A stretch of DNA of 64,000 nt from Zasmidium citrigriseum. Lineage: Eukaryota > Ascomycota > Dothideomycetes > Mycosphaerellales > Mycosphaerellaceae. The notes below the pieces were generated by a model that was not told where the DNA came from, made no database searches, and was given only the letters and a program-made list of their open reading frames with translations. The DNA is taken from NCBI GenBank assembly GCA_002786025.1, contig NHNW01000041.1:1-64000 (forward strand), read 5' to 3'. Positions 42,403 through 54,067 of the stretch are shown one piece after another (within the stretch, counting starts at the first letter, position 1; every line of letters begins with the position of its first letter). The translations under genes and the position numbers were made by a program.

Positions 42403-43863
42403 ATGGGCCAATCTAGCTGTAGGTAGAGAGCATTGGCCGTTTCTGTCGATTGCAATGCTGACGTTGTTCTTCCAGGTCCGGTGCCCGATGGAGCGGATCA
42501 ATATGGCGAGAGGGGCTCCTCACACAAGCCGATGCTCTATGTGTCAGGTGTTGCAACGATCGTCACATTCGTTATCGTCGTGGCCCTCATAGTCAACCAC
42601 CTCCGTCGCTATCGATGCCCCAAGGAACAACGACAAATCATCCGACTGGCCTTCGCACCGTTCGTCTTTGCACTGGTCGCCTTCTTCGAGGTCCTGAGTT
42701 ACGAGATAGCCCCATACATCGATCCTCTCGGCGATCTCTACGAGGCCTTCTGTCTCTGTGCGCTCTATCTATTGTACATCCAGTTTGCTGTACCCGGTGG
42801 CACATTCGATAACGACACGTTCGAGGCCGTGAAAGCCGCTGAGGAAGGGAAGATCCAAAACTTCGACTGGCCACGGATTTCCTGGATTTTCGTCTTTCAG
42901 TACCCATTGACGGAGCTGCTCTCGATCGTGATCCTTGAGGCAACGGAGGCAGCTGGGAGGTATTGTGTCCAGTCTTTGAATCCCAAGTACGGCCACCTTT
43001 GGGTCCAAATCATCAGTTCGATCGGCGTGGGTGCAGCGGTACTGGCCATCCTGAGATTCTATGGACACATGAAAAACCGGCTCAAGGTCCGTCGCAGCAT
43101 GGCCAAGCTGGTGTGCTTCAAGCTTATCGTGTTCCTTCGCTTCGTCCAGAGTGTAAGTGCACTTCGTGTTCCTTGTGCCAAATATATTCTGACGCATTCT
43201 TCATAGTTCGTCTTCAGCATCTTGCTCACGCATGATGTGATCAAGCCAAGCAACACATTCTCCTACAACGACATTCTGTATGGACTTGAGAGCACCATCA
43301 CCTGTGTCGAGATGGCAATACTCGCACTGGGCTTCTGGTACGCATACAGTGCCACGGAGTACAGCAGCCGTGCTAGACCCCAACACGGCCGCATGCCTCT
43401 CCCCAAGGCCGTTCTGAATGCTCTCAATCCATGGGATCTGTTCGCTGGCATTGGTCATCTGTTCGCAATCGTGCTCCATCTCCGAAGGACTGGGGGCTTC
43501 CAAGATTGGTCGGCAGCGAAGAAACAGGCGAAGCAAGACAACCAAGCCGGGAAGGCTCAAATGAGACGCGACCAGGGTCGCTACCAGACTCTCGATGGGA
43601 TGGAATCGCTCTCTCGGCCAGATGTTGCCCACGATGCCTCCAATTCCCAATACTACGACACCTCGTACTCGCATGGGCAGCCTCTGTATCAGCCTCCGTC
43701 AGGGTCACCGCCATCGTATACAGACCAGTCGGGCAGCTATCTCATGGCAGACTCGCGGAGGGCGCAGAGTCCATCCCCTAATGGCCGGGTGTGGGATGGG
43801 CAGAGGTACGATCGCAGCCCATCGCCAGGAGGTCGATTCATGGAAGGGAGAGATATGGTGTAG
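42403..43863 (+). CDS. Ost-alpha/TMEM184-type membrane protein (Solute_trans_a)
   Basis: Three exons, 42403-42418 (16 nt), 42476-43152 and 43207-43863, giving about 449 residues. Seven hydrophobic helices fit the organic solute transporter alpha/TMEM184 family: the first begins LYVSGVATIVTFVIVVALIV; IIRLAFAPFVFALVAFFE and YEAFCLCALYLLYIQF follow, and VCFKLIVFLRFVQSFVFSIL crosses intron 2. The extracellular N-terminus is short and the cytosolic C-terminal tail is long, Pro/Ser/Gln/Tyr-rich and likely disordered. Animal Ost-alpha exports steroids and bile acids; fungal homologues are mostly uncharacterised. The tiny first exon (MGQSS plus one base) is supported by an in-phase splice and a plausible start, yet remains less certain than the rest. 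Confidence 0.82.
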
Positions 43864-44688
43864 AAAAGTGTTTGGCAGCGAGATACCCATAGCACGAATT
43901 GATGATGTTGTCGATTTGATATGGCTTGTGTTCGTCGTGGTCGTGATGCCTTTCGATGTCGATGGTACGGAAGAAACCGAGGAACCCTCTTCGCCTACAG
44001 GCGAGGTCAAACGGTCCAAACTTTTGGCGGGAGCTTGAGGCAAGATTCACGTCGATCACGACGCACATCAGTGTCGGATGCTGGGCTCGGGTAAAGTCGT
44101 CGTCTGGAGCGGCGAGAGTGGAAGTCGGGCGGAGGCAGGGAACTGCGACTGGGTAATACATCGGCATCATTGGCTCCGTCGCAAGTGTGGGGCTCCAAGC
44201 GATGCCTGCCACTCCGCACTCGACCTCGCCGCATCCACCTCGAGCACGAGCATACGGCCAAGGCTGCGGAAGGCTCTGCTGTCGTCGACACATGTATTCT
44301 TAGCCCACTTCGATCCTCTCCACTACTTCCACCCCGCGAACGATCGAAATACCAGCATCCTTACCGAACATACAGCTCCAATGGGTCATCGCTGAGACCT
44401 CGCGGCGGCCCGCCTGTCATGAGAACTCGTGCTGTCCGGGATAGCCTCTTTCACAAAAGCATACCTATCTGTTACACCCTGCTGCTCCCGGCTTACTTGG
44501 AACTGTGACTTGTATACCTCCATTCAGCCAACGCGATCCGGCCTCCGCCATACGATCACATCGATAGCAGCTGCCCAATGAGTCTACCAGCCGAGAAGAT
44601 TTCCGTGCCATCATTACTAGCAAGTCCAGTCTGACGGAGCTGAACGGGACGAGTGCGCAGGCACGGAAAGAGGTGGATCGAAAGCAAG
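43864..44688. other. Intergenic region between tandem genes
   Basis: 3' region of the Ost-alpha-like gene and promoter of the Zn2Cys6 gene at 44689. Frames on both strands up to 150 codons have no domain features. No specific site was recognised. Confidence 0.5.
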
Positions 44689-47600
44689 ATGTCGGACTTC
44701 AACTTTGGCCCGGCCTCTGCCTATAGTGGGAGTCAGTCGGGCAGTGACTACGGTTTCGACGCCACCTCGAATCTTGTAGCTGGCAACGGGATGATGGGAA
44801 GATCGAACGCTGTAGGGAGCTACACATCTGCGCCGACGTCCGGCGCATCGCACAACTTTGGCGCATTGGATGCCAGCCTGATACCCTCGCCTCAAGGAGC
44901 AACAGGTCTACAAGATGGACAATCGCCAACGCTGGGCAACCGTCATCGCCTAAGTGTCGGTAGCAACGGACCGTTCTCTTCCATGGTCAGACAAAATAGC
45001 GTCGGCGGCTCTGATAGCACGAGCCCTACCGGGCAAGCATTGAACGAGAATCAATTCGGAAGTGAGAACAACGATCCTAGCCAGTCTGCCGGAGACCCTA
45101 AGGGCGAACAAACTGACGGTGGAGTTCCTCCTGCCTGGAGTGAGCTCAAGACGAAAGCTGGAAAAGAGCGCAAACGCCTGCCCTTGGCCTGTATAGCATG
45201 TAGGAGGAAGAAGATTCGATGTTCGGGTGAGAAGCCGGCCTGCAAGCATTGTCTCCGATCGCGAATTCCATGTGTATACAAGGTTACGACCCGGAAGGCT
45301 GCTCCTCGAACCGACTACATGGCGATGCTCGACAAGCGACTGAAGAGGATGGAAGACCGTGTGATCAAGATCATCCCGAAGGAAGAGCAAGGCATCGTGG
45401 GTTCGACGGGGCGAGCTGTCGTCAAACCTCCTCTACCACCTGCTCCCCCGAAAGCTGGAGCATCAACGAAAAAGCGAGGCGCGGAGCAGGCTTTTGGCGA
45501 TGAGCTTGAAGAGTGGGCTTCTGGCCAGAAGGAAGGACCGCCTAGCAAAGAGCAAACGTCGGCGCCGGAAGACAAGGAGGCTGCGAAGACGAAGGATCCA
45601 GAGGAGCAAAATCTATTACTCGAGGGAGCAGACAAGCTACCTCCGAAGGACTTGCAGGAGCATCTCGCCGAGGTGTTCTTTGACTATGTCTATGGACAAA
45701 GCTATCATCTCCTACACAAGCCCAGCTTTATGCGCAAGCTCGCCCAAGGCACTGTCCCACCCGTCTTGATGTTAGCAGTGTGCGCGATATCAGCACGCTT
45801 TTCGAACCATCCAGCAGTCCGTTCGGATCCAGCATTTCTTCGTGGAGAAAGCTGGGCGAGTGCAGCTCGGGACATTGCGCTACGAAGATATGACACGCCC
45901 AACATCACGATTCTCATCGTTTATTTGATCCTTGGCTTACACGAATTCGGCACTTGTCAAGGTGGCAGGTCATGGATGTTCGGTGGAATGGCGCAACGGA
46001 TGGCCTATGCGTTGCAGTTGCACAGGGATCTCGACCACGACCCCAAGGACCGCACGCAAAGCGAAAAGAGCGAGATCACATTCACAGATCGCGAGATTCG
46101 GCGGCGGACGATGTGGTCTTGTTTTCTTATGGATAGGTTCAACTCGAGTGGAACGGACAGACCAATCTTCGTTGGCGAGCAATACATCCGTGCACAGCTT
46201 CCAATCAAGGAGAGCTTCTATCAGATGGAGATCAATGGTCCTACAGAAGACCTTGAAGGGTCTGTTCCAAACCCAGTGGACCCGGGCAACGGAGAGACAG
46301 CCGATGCCAAAGCCAACATGGGTGTGGCAGCGTACTTGATTCGCCTGGTTGCGATCTGGGGCAAACTCATCAACTATCTGAATCAAGGCGGAAAGGAACG
46401 CGACGAACATCCCATGTGGTCTGAAGAGTCGAATTTCCAGGGCATAAAACGGGCCGTGGAGCAGTGGAAGGAGTCCCTGCCGGCAGCTCTCCAATACACA
46501 CCGGAGAACCTCCAAAATCACGCCTCTGAGAAGATTGCGAACCAGTTTCTCTTCTTGCACATTGTTTACAACCAGACTTTGCTGTTCATGAACAGGTTCG
46601 CTCTACCGACACCCGGATCACGGTCGATATACCCCAAGGATATGCCTGAGCCTTTCATCGCCGAGGCTTCGCGAACTGCCATTGAGGCTGCGAACCAAAT
46701 ATCATCACTGAGCCATGAGGCAATGGACCACCTTGTCGTTGCACCCTTCGCAGGTTATGCTGCATTCTTCAGCAGTACCGTACATATCCATGGCGCATTC
46801 TCGAAGAATGCGCAGCTGGAGGCGTCGAGCAAGCAAAATCTGGCCTGGAACGTCAAGTACTTGACAAAGATGAAGAAGTACTGGGGCATGTTCCATTTCG
46901 TGACCGAAAACCTTAGAGATCTGTACCGAAGGCATGCAGACGCTGCTCGGCTTGGCGGCAAGACTGGCAAAGAAGGCGAGCAAGCCATCTTCCAGTATGG
47001 GGACTGGTTCGATCGTTATCCACACGGCGTCAGTGGCACTGATTACGAAGAGCCGAGTGTGGAGAACAAGAAAGAGCCAGGCTCCGATGCTGTGTTGGGT
47101 CAGAAGAGCGACCTTCAGACCGTGGAGGAGTTCTTCTCCAAACTCAGCCCTCCCAGCCGAGCTACCCAGGCCGCTCAACAGCAGCAGTCGACGAGGAAGA
47201 TGGCCAAGAAGCGTCATTCAAGGGCAGAGAGCAAATCCGCAGCAGCCGGCGCTCAGCAACAACCACCACAAGATCAACCAGGCGCTCAAAATGCCGGGCA
47301 AATGGCCTCAGACCAACAGATCAATCACGACATGACGAGCACGCAGGCATTCCAAACGGGCCTGGACAATTTCTCCCAACAGTCTCCAGCCTTCCCAGCT
47401 GGTTTCCAGCCGCCCAACAACCCCCTGCTGATGGGATCTCAGCAATATCTCCCTCATCTCGACCGACAAATGGTGCTCAACTCTTATGCGAATGCCAACC
47501 AGATGAACATGAACGGCGGAGTGCTGGACAACTTGGGCACCAACCTAGACAACTTCGACTGGAACGCCTTCACGAATAGTGCCGCCAGCCAAGGCAATAA

Positions 47601-47829
47601 CGGATTCTGGGGCGATCCCTCGACCGCGTGGTTCATGCCCTTCAACATGGACCCGCCTACGATCGGCGAGGACAACAGTATGTTCAGCGGCAACCTGGAC
47701 TGGTCGAATAACTTTGGTGGCTTTGGTGATATGTCTGGAATGGGACAAACGATTGATGTCGATACGGCGCAGGATACCATGGCAGGCAGTTCGGGCACCA
47801 CTGGTTTGGATGGGCTTGACCAGATGTAG
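44689..47829 (+). CDS. Zn2Cys6 transcription factor, large, with Fungal_trans domain
   Basis: A single exon of 1046 residues from the ATG at 44689 (MSDFNFGPAS); the frame opens 12 codons earlier. A Ser/Gly/Asn-rich N-terminus precedes the zinc cluster at about 168-195 (LACIACRRKKIRCSGEKPAC then KHCLRSRIPC) with Cys spacings 2-6-6-2-6. A basic helical linker KRLKRMEDRVIKII follows. The Fungal_trans region spans about 325-640 (VYGQSYHLLHKPSF, LGLHEFGTCQGGRSWMFGGM, RRRTMWSCFLMDRFNSSGTDRP). The C-terminal third is Gln/Asn/Met-rich, a likely activation region. The specific orthologue was not identified, and no pathway genes adjoin it. Confidence 0.88.
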   Translation: MSDFNFGPASAYSGSQSGSDYGFDATSNLVAGNGMMGRSNAVGSYTSAPTSGASHNFGALDASLIPSPQGATGLQDGQSPTLGNRHRLSVGSNGPFSSMVRQNSVGGSDSTSPTGQALNENQFGSENNDPSQSAGDPKGEQTDGGVPPAWSELKTKAGKERKRLPLACIACRRKKIRCSGEKPACKHCLRSRIPCVYKVTTRKAAPRTDYMAMLDKRLKRMEDRVIKIIPKEEQGIVGSTGRAVVKPPLPPAPPKAGASTKKRGAEQAFGDELEEWASGQKEGPPSKEQTSAPEDKEAAKTKDPEEQNLLLEGADKLPPKDLQEHLAEVFFDYVYGQSYHLLHKPSFMRKLAQGTVPPVLMLAVCAISARFSNHPAVRSDPAFLRGESWASAARDIALRRYDTPNITILIVYLILGLHEFGTCQGGRSWMFGGMAQRMAYALQLHRDLDHDPKDRTQSEKSEITFTDREIRRRTMWSCFLMDRFNSSGTDRPIFVGEQYIRAQLPIKESFYQMEINGPTEDLEGSVPNPVDPGNGETADAKANMGVAAYLIRLVAIWGKLINYLNQGGKERDEHPMWSEESNFQGIKRAVEQWKESLPAALQYTPENLQNHASEKIANQFLFLHIVYNQTLLFMNRFALPTPGSRSIYPKDMPEPFIAEASRTAIEAANQISSLSHEAMDHLVVAPFAGYAAFFSSTVHIHGAFSKNAQLEASSKQNLAWNVKYLTKMKKYWGMFHFVTENLRDLYRRHADAARLGGKTGKEGEQAIFQYGDWFDRYPHGVSGTDYEEPSVENKKEPGSDAVLGQKSDLQTVEEFFSKLSPPSRATQAAQQQQSTRKMAKKRHSRAESKSAAAGAQQQPPQDQPGAQNAGQMASDQQINHDMTSTQAFQTGLDNFSQQSPAFPAGFQPPNNPLLMGSQQYLPHLDRQMVLNSYANANQMNMNGGVLDNLGTNLDNFDWNAFTNSAASQGNNGFWGDPSTAWFMPFNMDPPTIGEDNSMFSGNLDWSNNFGGFGDMSGMGQTIDVDTAQDTMAGSSGTTGLDGLDQM

Positions 47830-48057
47830 TTGATGACTTTTGATGTGTTGTACAAAACAGTGTACAGAGAAGATGGTCTTTGATGTAGATATGATTGTTC
47901 TGTCGATAGCCTTTTGAATTCTTGAGAGACCAGAGACGGGTCGTATTTCAAGTGTCTTCGTATTCTTTCCATTGCCCTCACTTTCTTGACGATGCCTTGA
48001 GCAAAATCCTTCTCCATCTGGGGTATAGTTCGATGCCGAAGTCTTGAGGTCTTCCCT

Positions 48058-48630
48058 CTAGTTCTGCCGTGGCTTAACAATCCCATCATGCACGATATAA
48101 TAAACCACCGTACTGTCATCATCCAGCGTCGCGAGCAGTAGTCTCTTCGGCAACGTCTCCCTCCACTTCCCACCACCCTCACCCTCCTCCTTGTCCTTAT
48201 CCTCCCGCTGCCCCTCAAACAACCCCTCCCCCTCAACCCCCACCGGCGATTTTCCAACCTTATCAAAAACCTCTCCGAACCTCCTCAACGTCCACTTCTC
48301 CCTCAAATGACTCGGCAGTACCCACTCCCGATGCGGTTCCAGCTCTGGCATCCCTGTCTTGCCCTCGTCTTTCTGGATTTGCAGAAGTTCGATCTGTTCA
48401 TCGGGGTGGACGTAGAGACGGTTTGGTGGGATGCCGGAGAGCATGGGTTGTGGGAGAGAGGTTGTGTGGAGGCGGATGTTGGTCCATTGGTGTTGATAGC
48501 GGAGGTTGTGGGCGATTTGGAGCGCGAGGTTGTGTTGGTCTGTGGTGTGCGGGGAGTTCTTTGGCAGAGGGTGCGCGGCGAGGCTTTTTTGCAGCGCGGA
48601 GGCTGGGGGTGGGTTTGTCGTGCCTGTCAT
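48058..48630 (-). CDS. SEN15: tRNA-splicing endonuclease subunit Sen15
   Basis: A single exon of 190 residues. LALQIAHNLRYQHQWTNIRLH near residue 35, RLYVHPDEQIELL, EWVLPSHLREKWTLRRFGEVFD and the closing LLLATLDDDSTVVYYIVHDG form the Sen15 domain. The domain contains a Lys/Glu/Gly-rich insert at about 140-160. Sen15 is a structural, non-catalytic subunit that pairs with Sen34 in the four-subunit endonuclease that removes tRNA introns. The fungal chain length is normal. It converges with the Zn2Cys6 gene, 228 nt apart. Confidence 0.85.
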   Translation of the reverse strand: MTGTTNPPPASALQKSLAAHPLPKNSPHTTDQHNLALQIAHNLRYQHQWTNIRLHTTSLPQPMLSGIPPNRLYVHPDEQIELLQIQKDEGKTGMPELEPHREWVLPSHLREKWTLRRFGEVFDKVGKSPVGVEGEGLFEGQREDKDKEEGEGGGKWRETLPKRLLLATLDDDSTVVYYIVHDGIVKPRQN

Positions 48631-49058
48631 TGCCGTGAGAGGTGGTTTTTGGAGTTGTCTACATTTGGATGTTGTGGTTGAAGCAAGGAGTGTAGTGAAG
48701 AGGTGACTGAAAGTTTTCGGCCCCGGCGGCTGGTGCCGAGGTTTGCATGTGCTTGGACATCACCCCTCCTCGTCACTTCGTCGGCTTCTTGGTGCTACAA
48801 TGATCTCCAAGAAGCATGTGCTATGAGACATGATTCCTAATAAGAGTAGTGAGGTAGTGTTGCCGCGGAAGCGGCATGTCAACAGACTTGGATCTATGTC
48901 AATCCCGATGAAGGTCCACTCAAGCAGCGAACCGCTAGGCGCGGGGCTTTTCTGACGTCGTATTTGCAATCAAGACTGCTCCTCATAAACAACCTTTCTG
49001 ATCATCGTTGATCATCACACACTCTCTCTTTCAATCCCAAGAATCGTCAGTGTCTTCA
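48631..49058. other. Divergent intergenic region
   Basis: Promoter region shared by Sen15 (minus) and the GST gene (plus). TCTCTCTTTC upstream of the GST is CT-rich leader. No gene. Confidence 0.5.
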
Positions 49059-50246
49059 ATGGTCAGAATGGCTTCCAACATCCACCTTTACACGACTCAG
49101 ACTCCCAATGGAATCAAGATCTCCATCACCTTGGAGGAACTTGGGTCAGTAGAGAGCCTACATCTTCGGGTGAACATCTTGACTGACACTGTAATCTGTA
49201 CAGTCTGCCTTATGAGTTCACCAAGATCGACATCTCCAAGAACACGCAGAAGGAGCAGTGGTTCCTCGATATCAACCCAAACGGCCGAATCCCAGCATTG
49301 ACGGATACTTTCACCGATGGCAAGCCGATTCGAGTGTTCGAGAGCGGCAGCATCATGCAATATCTCGTTGAGAGGTACGATAAGGACCGTAAGCATTCGA
49401 CCGTGCCCGTTGCTCTGGGGTGTGTTATCTCTAACACGATCCAGATAAAATCAGCTTCCCTGCAGGCACTCGTGAGCACATCGAGGTACATATCTGTAGC
49501 AAACGTCCTTTGTGACAAGCCCTGACGAGTTGTTCGCAGATGACCAGCTGGCTGTTCTTTATGAATGCTGGCGTTGGCCCGATGCAAGGCCAGTCGAACC
49601 ACTTCACGAGAGTAGGTCCTTGGATGATGTGACTGTCGTGCTGGACGTGCTAATCATCGCTTGCAGTATGCTCCGGAACACATTCCGTATGGCGTGAACC
49701 GATAGTAAGTCTAGCACAAGGCCGGGGCGCTGCCAAAGGGTTAGGCATGAGCTGACATTGTCGTGTAGCCAGAACGAGACTAAGCGCTTGTATGGTATCC
49801 TTGACAAGCATCTCGGCGACAACAAGGTCGACTATCTGGTCGGCAACAAGTGTACCATCGCCGACATTGCTCACTGGGGCTGGATCTCCGCTGCTGGCTG
49901 GGCTGGAATTGATATCGAGGCTTTCCCGAATCTGAAGGCTTGGGAAGACCGCATGTGGGCTCGTCCGGCAGTTCAAAAGGTGAGAAATTCGGACAGTCCC
50001 TTTCTGACACTGGAGCTGATTGGTTTGTGAATCTTCAGGGTGCCAATGTCCCTGACCCGTACAAGATGAAGGAGCTGCTCGCGGACAAGGAGAAGATGGA
50101 GCAGTATGCGGTAAGTATGCCCGAGCGCAGAGCAATTCGTTCCCATGCCTTGGAATATTTTGCTGACCTTCCGTCTTCTGGTCTAGTCGCAGAGCCGCGC
50201 CTGGATACAGCAGGGAATGAAAGAGGACGCAGAGAAGCACAAGTAG
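49059..50246 (+). CDS. Glutathione S-transferase, Ure2p-like, eight exons
   Basis: Eight exons: 49059-49144, 49204-49388, 49445-49485, 49540-49611, 49667-49704, 49769-49979, 50039-50110 and 50187-50246. All phases agree, giving 254 residues. The N-terminal thioredoxin-like half has IHLYTTQTPNGIKISITLEE, INPNGRIPALTD (cis-Pro) and VFESGSIMQYLVERYD; the all-helical half has FFMNAGVGPMQGQSNHF, IPYGVNRYQNETKRLY and IADIAHWGWISAAGWAGI. This matches fungal nitrogen-regulator-like GSTs, which act in cytosolic detoxification; Ure2-type prion or regulatory activity is not implied. The start could also be the ATG at 49068. The high intron number is unusual for such a compact gene. Confidence 0.9.
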
Positions 50247-51657
50247 GCTCCTCGCTCCGCCTATTCGACGAGGCTCCCAGGACTGTGTGGCCATTTACCT
50301 TGCGAAAGTCAGCATTTCAAAGCCATCATGATCCAATTCCTTGTCTTGCAAGTGTCGTAAGTGATGCATCCGCGAACGGTGGTCGGTTTCGGCAAGCGGT
50401 ACGAAATTTGAAGTCAGGAACATGCCTGAAGAAGGGTCTGTCAGTGACGAAAGATTGATCTTTTATGGTTAACAGCATGAACATGGATGGCCTTCCCGAT
50501 GACGAAGCCCTAGCATTGCCTTCGTTGGTCAACTTTCGAGAATAGCCACGCGGCTCAGTGTACCTCATGTCACACCAAGTCGTGAAATGAAGCGCTGTAT
50601 TCTCGAGGCTCGTTTCCAGATGCCCATCCCACCTTCTCGCTCCAGGGTCGTCGGCAAGAATGTTTCGCAAAACGTATTTTCGGGAGGGGAAGGCTGGAGA
50701 TCTCCAGTGGCCCCTGTGCGTTACTTATGGTCCTGCAATCGGCGTTCGTTTGCGCTGACCGCAGCAGTTTAAGGAGTTGAACGGCCGCAGCCCGGGCACA
50801 TGTGACCCATGTGCTGTGATGGCGATGGCTTCGTCAGCAGGCTACGGAGTGGTGAAGGTGATACACCCTGAAGATGAGATGGCCTGCTGTTCCCTGCTGT
50901 TGAATTGGCGATGTCTGTACCTCGAACCCCTGAACGCGCAAGCAGGGGTGTTGAGGATGTGAAATTTTGACTCATTCACCTATGAGCTTGTCGCAAAACA
51001 AGCCTCTGCCAAGCGATTGCCCCGAGCGGTAACAGGGAGAAGCGATCCACTTCACCAACGTCGTCCCATTTGACGGTGACTACGATCTGCACTCATCGTA
51101 CTTGGTACCCTTGGATCACGGAAGATTGTCCATCACCTGGTTCCCGGACCAGCTGTTGTTACGCCTCCGCGCCTGGCGTTGGTCTTTGGAATTGGGAGGC
51201 AGCACAAACACGGTGAGCGCCGCCATGGCTGCACGGGTGTCGCCAGGCCATGCCGCTCTCAGAGGAGATCCCTTCCAGACGCCCTCAGCTCGGATTGATT
51301 CTGTGAAACACGGCGTGGGAAACCTTGTTTGCAGTGGCTGCGGTGTGCAGACGTCAGCAGCGATCAGTCCGGAATTGGAGCTGCGACAAGCGGGAAGGAA
51401 CAAGCTCGCCAACCGCCCGTACTTGATCTGGTTCTTGTTGTCCGTCCGTCGCTGCCTTTCTGTTTGCCCGCAGTATTTTTCCTCTTGTGTCTGTCTTCCC
51501 GTCGTCGCTCTGTGCTATGGCACAACAGCAGCACCCCATGCATCGATGCAACCCAGTTGACCACTAATTGCATGTCCACCCGTCACATGTCTTTTGCGAT
51601 AGAACCACAGCTTCTCTTTGCCTCACATCTACCCGCCCGCTGCCCGCCTGGCCGGCG
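50247..51657. other. Intergenic stretch of 1.4 kb
   Basis: Spacer between the GST and GT90 genes. Short frames on both strands have no domain features. The last few hundred bases are probably the GT90 leader. Confidence 0.5.
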
Positions 51658-53104
51658 ATGGGGAAACATGGTCTAACACCACCAACTACGATGCATCACC
51701 CGGCGTTCTGGAAGGCGCTGAGTGCAGTGCTATTCTGCATTTTGCTCATTCAACTATTCGGCTCTCGCTCATGGGCTGACGCCCCACAACGCATCTTTCG
51801 ACCGCCGCCTCAGGCATCAATGCCCGCAGAGCCAACCCTGACTGCGACCAACGAAACTGAATTCGAGGGGCATTTTGAGACGCCAGCCGAGCCCAAAGTC
51901 AAGCCCTGGGAATACCAATGGGAACGAGATCGAAATAATCATGGACTGAACTCAGAGCAGTGTGACATTGCTTTTCCAGAGCTTTACAACGAAATCGATC
52001 GTGCAGTCGAATTTTGGCAGGAAAGGAAGATCATACCACAGAGCATTGAACTAGCAAGGGGAAACGATGGAGGAGTTCGAGTGCTCATTCACGATCAGCA
52101 GCTGCGCATCATCTCCACGAAAGGCCTACACAGAGAAGACTTTCGACACCGCATCATTGCTGTACTTCACCAAATCCTTAGAGCTCTGACAGCCGCCGAG
52201 GCAGCCAACGAACCAATGCCAGATATGGAGTTCACGGTCATCGTCGACGATAAGCCGGTGCTCGATCAAAGCAAGTCGAAGCCGCTCTTTGCTTTTACTC
52301 GATCATACGCGAATCCTAAACACGACGAACTTTGGCTCATTCCCGACTTTCACTTTTTCGGCGCGCCACCAGAGGCTGAAGGGTTTCGGGAAATGCAAAA
52401 GAAGTCCAGGCAGCACGATGGGCCTCTCTTCAAGAAGATCCCAAAAGTCGTCTGGCGAGGCGTGTCTTGGACAAATCCTGAGATCAGGAAGCCCTTGTTG
52501 GAGATTACAAAGGGGAAGAAGTGGGCAGACGTGATGGTAAGGGGATTCCGCTGATTGTTTGGATCATGACTTGGAGGCACTGACACCGCAATAGGAGATG
52601 AGCTGGGATCGGCCCAAGAGCGTCATACCCATGGATGCGTTCTGCAAATACCGATATATTGTCAACACGGAAGGCCGCTCGTGGTCAGCGCGGATGACAC
52701 ACCTCCTCAATTGTGATTCACTACTCCTTGTTCACGATGTCGAGTGGATCGCCCACTACTACCATTTGCTCGACACAGATATGAACTGTGTGAGAATTGA
52801 ACGAGACTTCTCGGATCTGGAGGAGAAGATAAAATACTACAACAACCATACTGCTGAGGCGCAGATTATCGCCAACACCGCAAAAATAACATTCCGCGAG
52901 AGGTACACAACACCCGCGGCGACGGCATGCTACTGGCGAAAGCTTCTACGTGCATGGGCATCAGTATCTTTCAAGCCGGCCACCACGGTGGTTCTGAAGG
53001 GGAAGAACAAGCACCAGAAGACTGAAGCTCCCCGAGGCATCTCCTTCGAGCAGTTCATTGTCCACGACAACACACAAGACTATCCGTACCCCAAGGACGA
53101 ATAG
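51658..53104 (+). CDS. GT90 (CAP10-type) glycosyltransferase, type II membrane protein
   Basis: Two exons, 51658-52536 and 52595-53104, giving 462 residues. A single N-terminal hydrophobic helix (about 16-34) with a short basic cytosolic tail marks a Golgi type II membrane protein. The luminal domain has MEFTVIVDD, KKIPKVVWRGVSWTNPEIRK, CKYRYIVNTEGRSWSARMTH, DSLLLVHDVEWIAHYY and the acidic NCVRI segment that fits the CAP10/GT90 catalytic region. Related Cryptococcus Cap10/Cxt proteins are xylosyltransferases or capsule factors, and in moulds the acceptor is unknown. An ATG 11 codons downstream (MHHPAFWK) is a less favoured start. The intron boundary is clean. Confidence 0.87.
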
Positions 53105-54067
53105 CTTTTGCGGAGAGATATCAGCCTTCCATTGGAAATATCGTTGGTTGGAGAGATAGCTTCACCGAATGGCGCATTGGAAACCTCCAAGTCCGGAGGC
53201 ACAGCCAGTAACACAGCACCAAGCGTTCAAGCTCTCGACTGGGCGTAATGCCTCCCTTTCTCTTTGGCCCTATCGAAGGCTCTGATTTCGATTCGAGCAT
53301 TGGACCATTGGGCTGTCGGAGACTGGCTAGCCCTGGATTCAGCGGCCAAAGAAGACGCGAATGCAATCGCACAGAAGACGGCGATGATGTCGATTCGATC
53401 GGAGACTCAAACATCCACGTCACAGTTTCAACGCATTGGATCGTTAAAGTGTGTTTGCAATATTGGAGATGCGATCTTGACAGGCATTGGAAAGGCATTG
53501 AAGCACATGCCTGTACACAATAGACTTTTTGCAGCGTTCGAGCGATTCTGAATGACAATGAAGATCAAGGTTCAAATTCAATGGCCTTTTCTTTTGCACG
53601 TGCGCCTTCACAAGCTCAGAAACAACAGCAGCAGGCATGTGACCCTGCATGTGAAGCTCTGTGAGTGAGTGAGTGAGTGAAGAGTCGGCGGACGGCACGT
53701 GGAGCGAGCCGGCGCAAAGTTTCTTTGGTGCGCAGCTGCATCGCTCCATCAACGTCGTCCACCTCCGCCCTCATCTCTCCTCTGCACACTCTTCGCCTTC
53801 GCACCTGCCATCAGTGCTGCTCCTTCTGCCACTTGCTCCTCTCCTCTGCCATCACCGCTCGCACCGCGCTCTGCTCCTCAGCTCTTCGTCACGGCCGCGA
53901 CACGTGCAGCTCTCCACGCTTTTTTCTTCGAGCTCGGAGTTTTGCTGCATCAACCACCTCATCCTAGCGCACATCCTGCACGTGCTGCATCTACGCGCAC
54001 CACCATCGACTCCATACCCGCCCTCGACCCCGTCTAGTCCGCCCGTCGTATTCGCCGTCGCACAAAC
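53105..54067. other. Intergenic region with GTGA microsatellite
   Basis: GTGAGTGAGTGAGTGAGTGA at 53661-53680 is a five-unit tetranucleotide repeat. Downstream to the next start the sequence is rich in CT and TC runs, typical of fungal leaders. No gene is supported. Confidence 0.55.
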
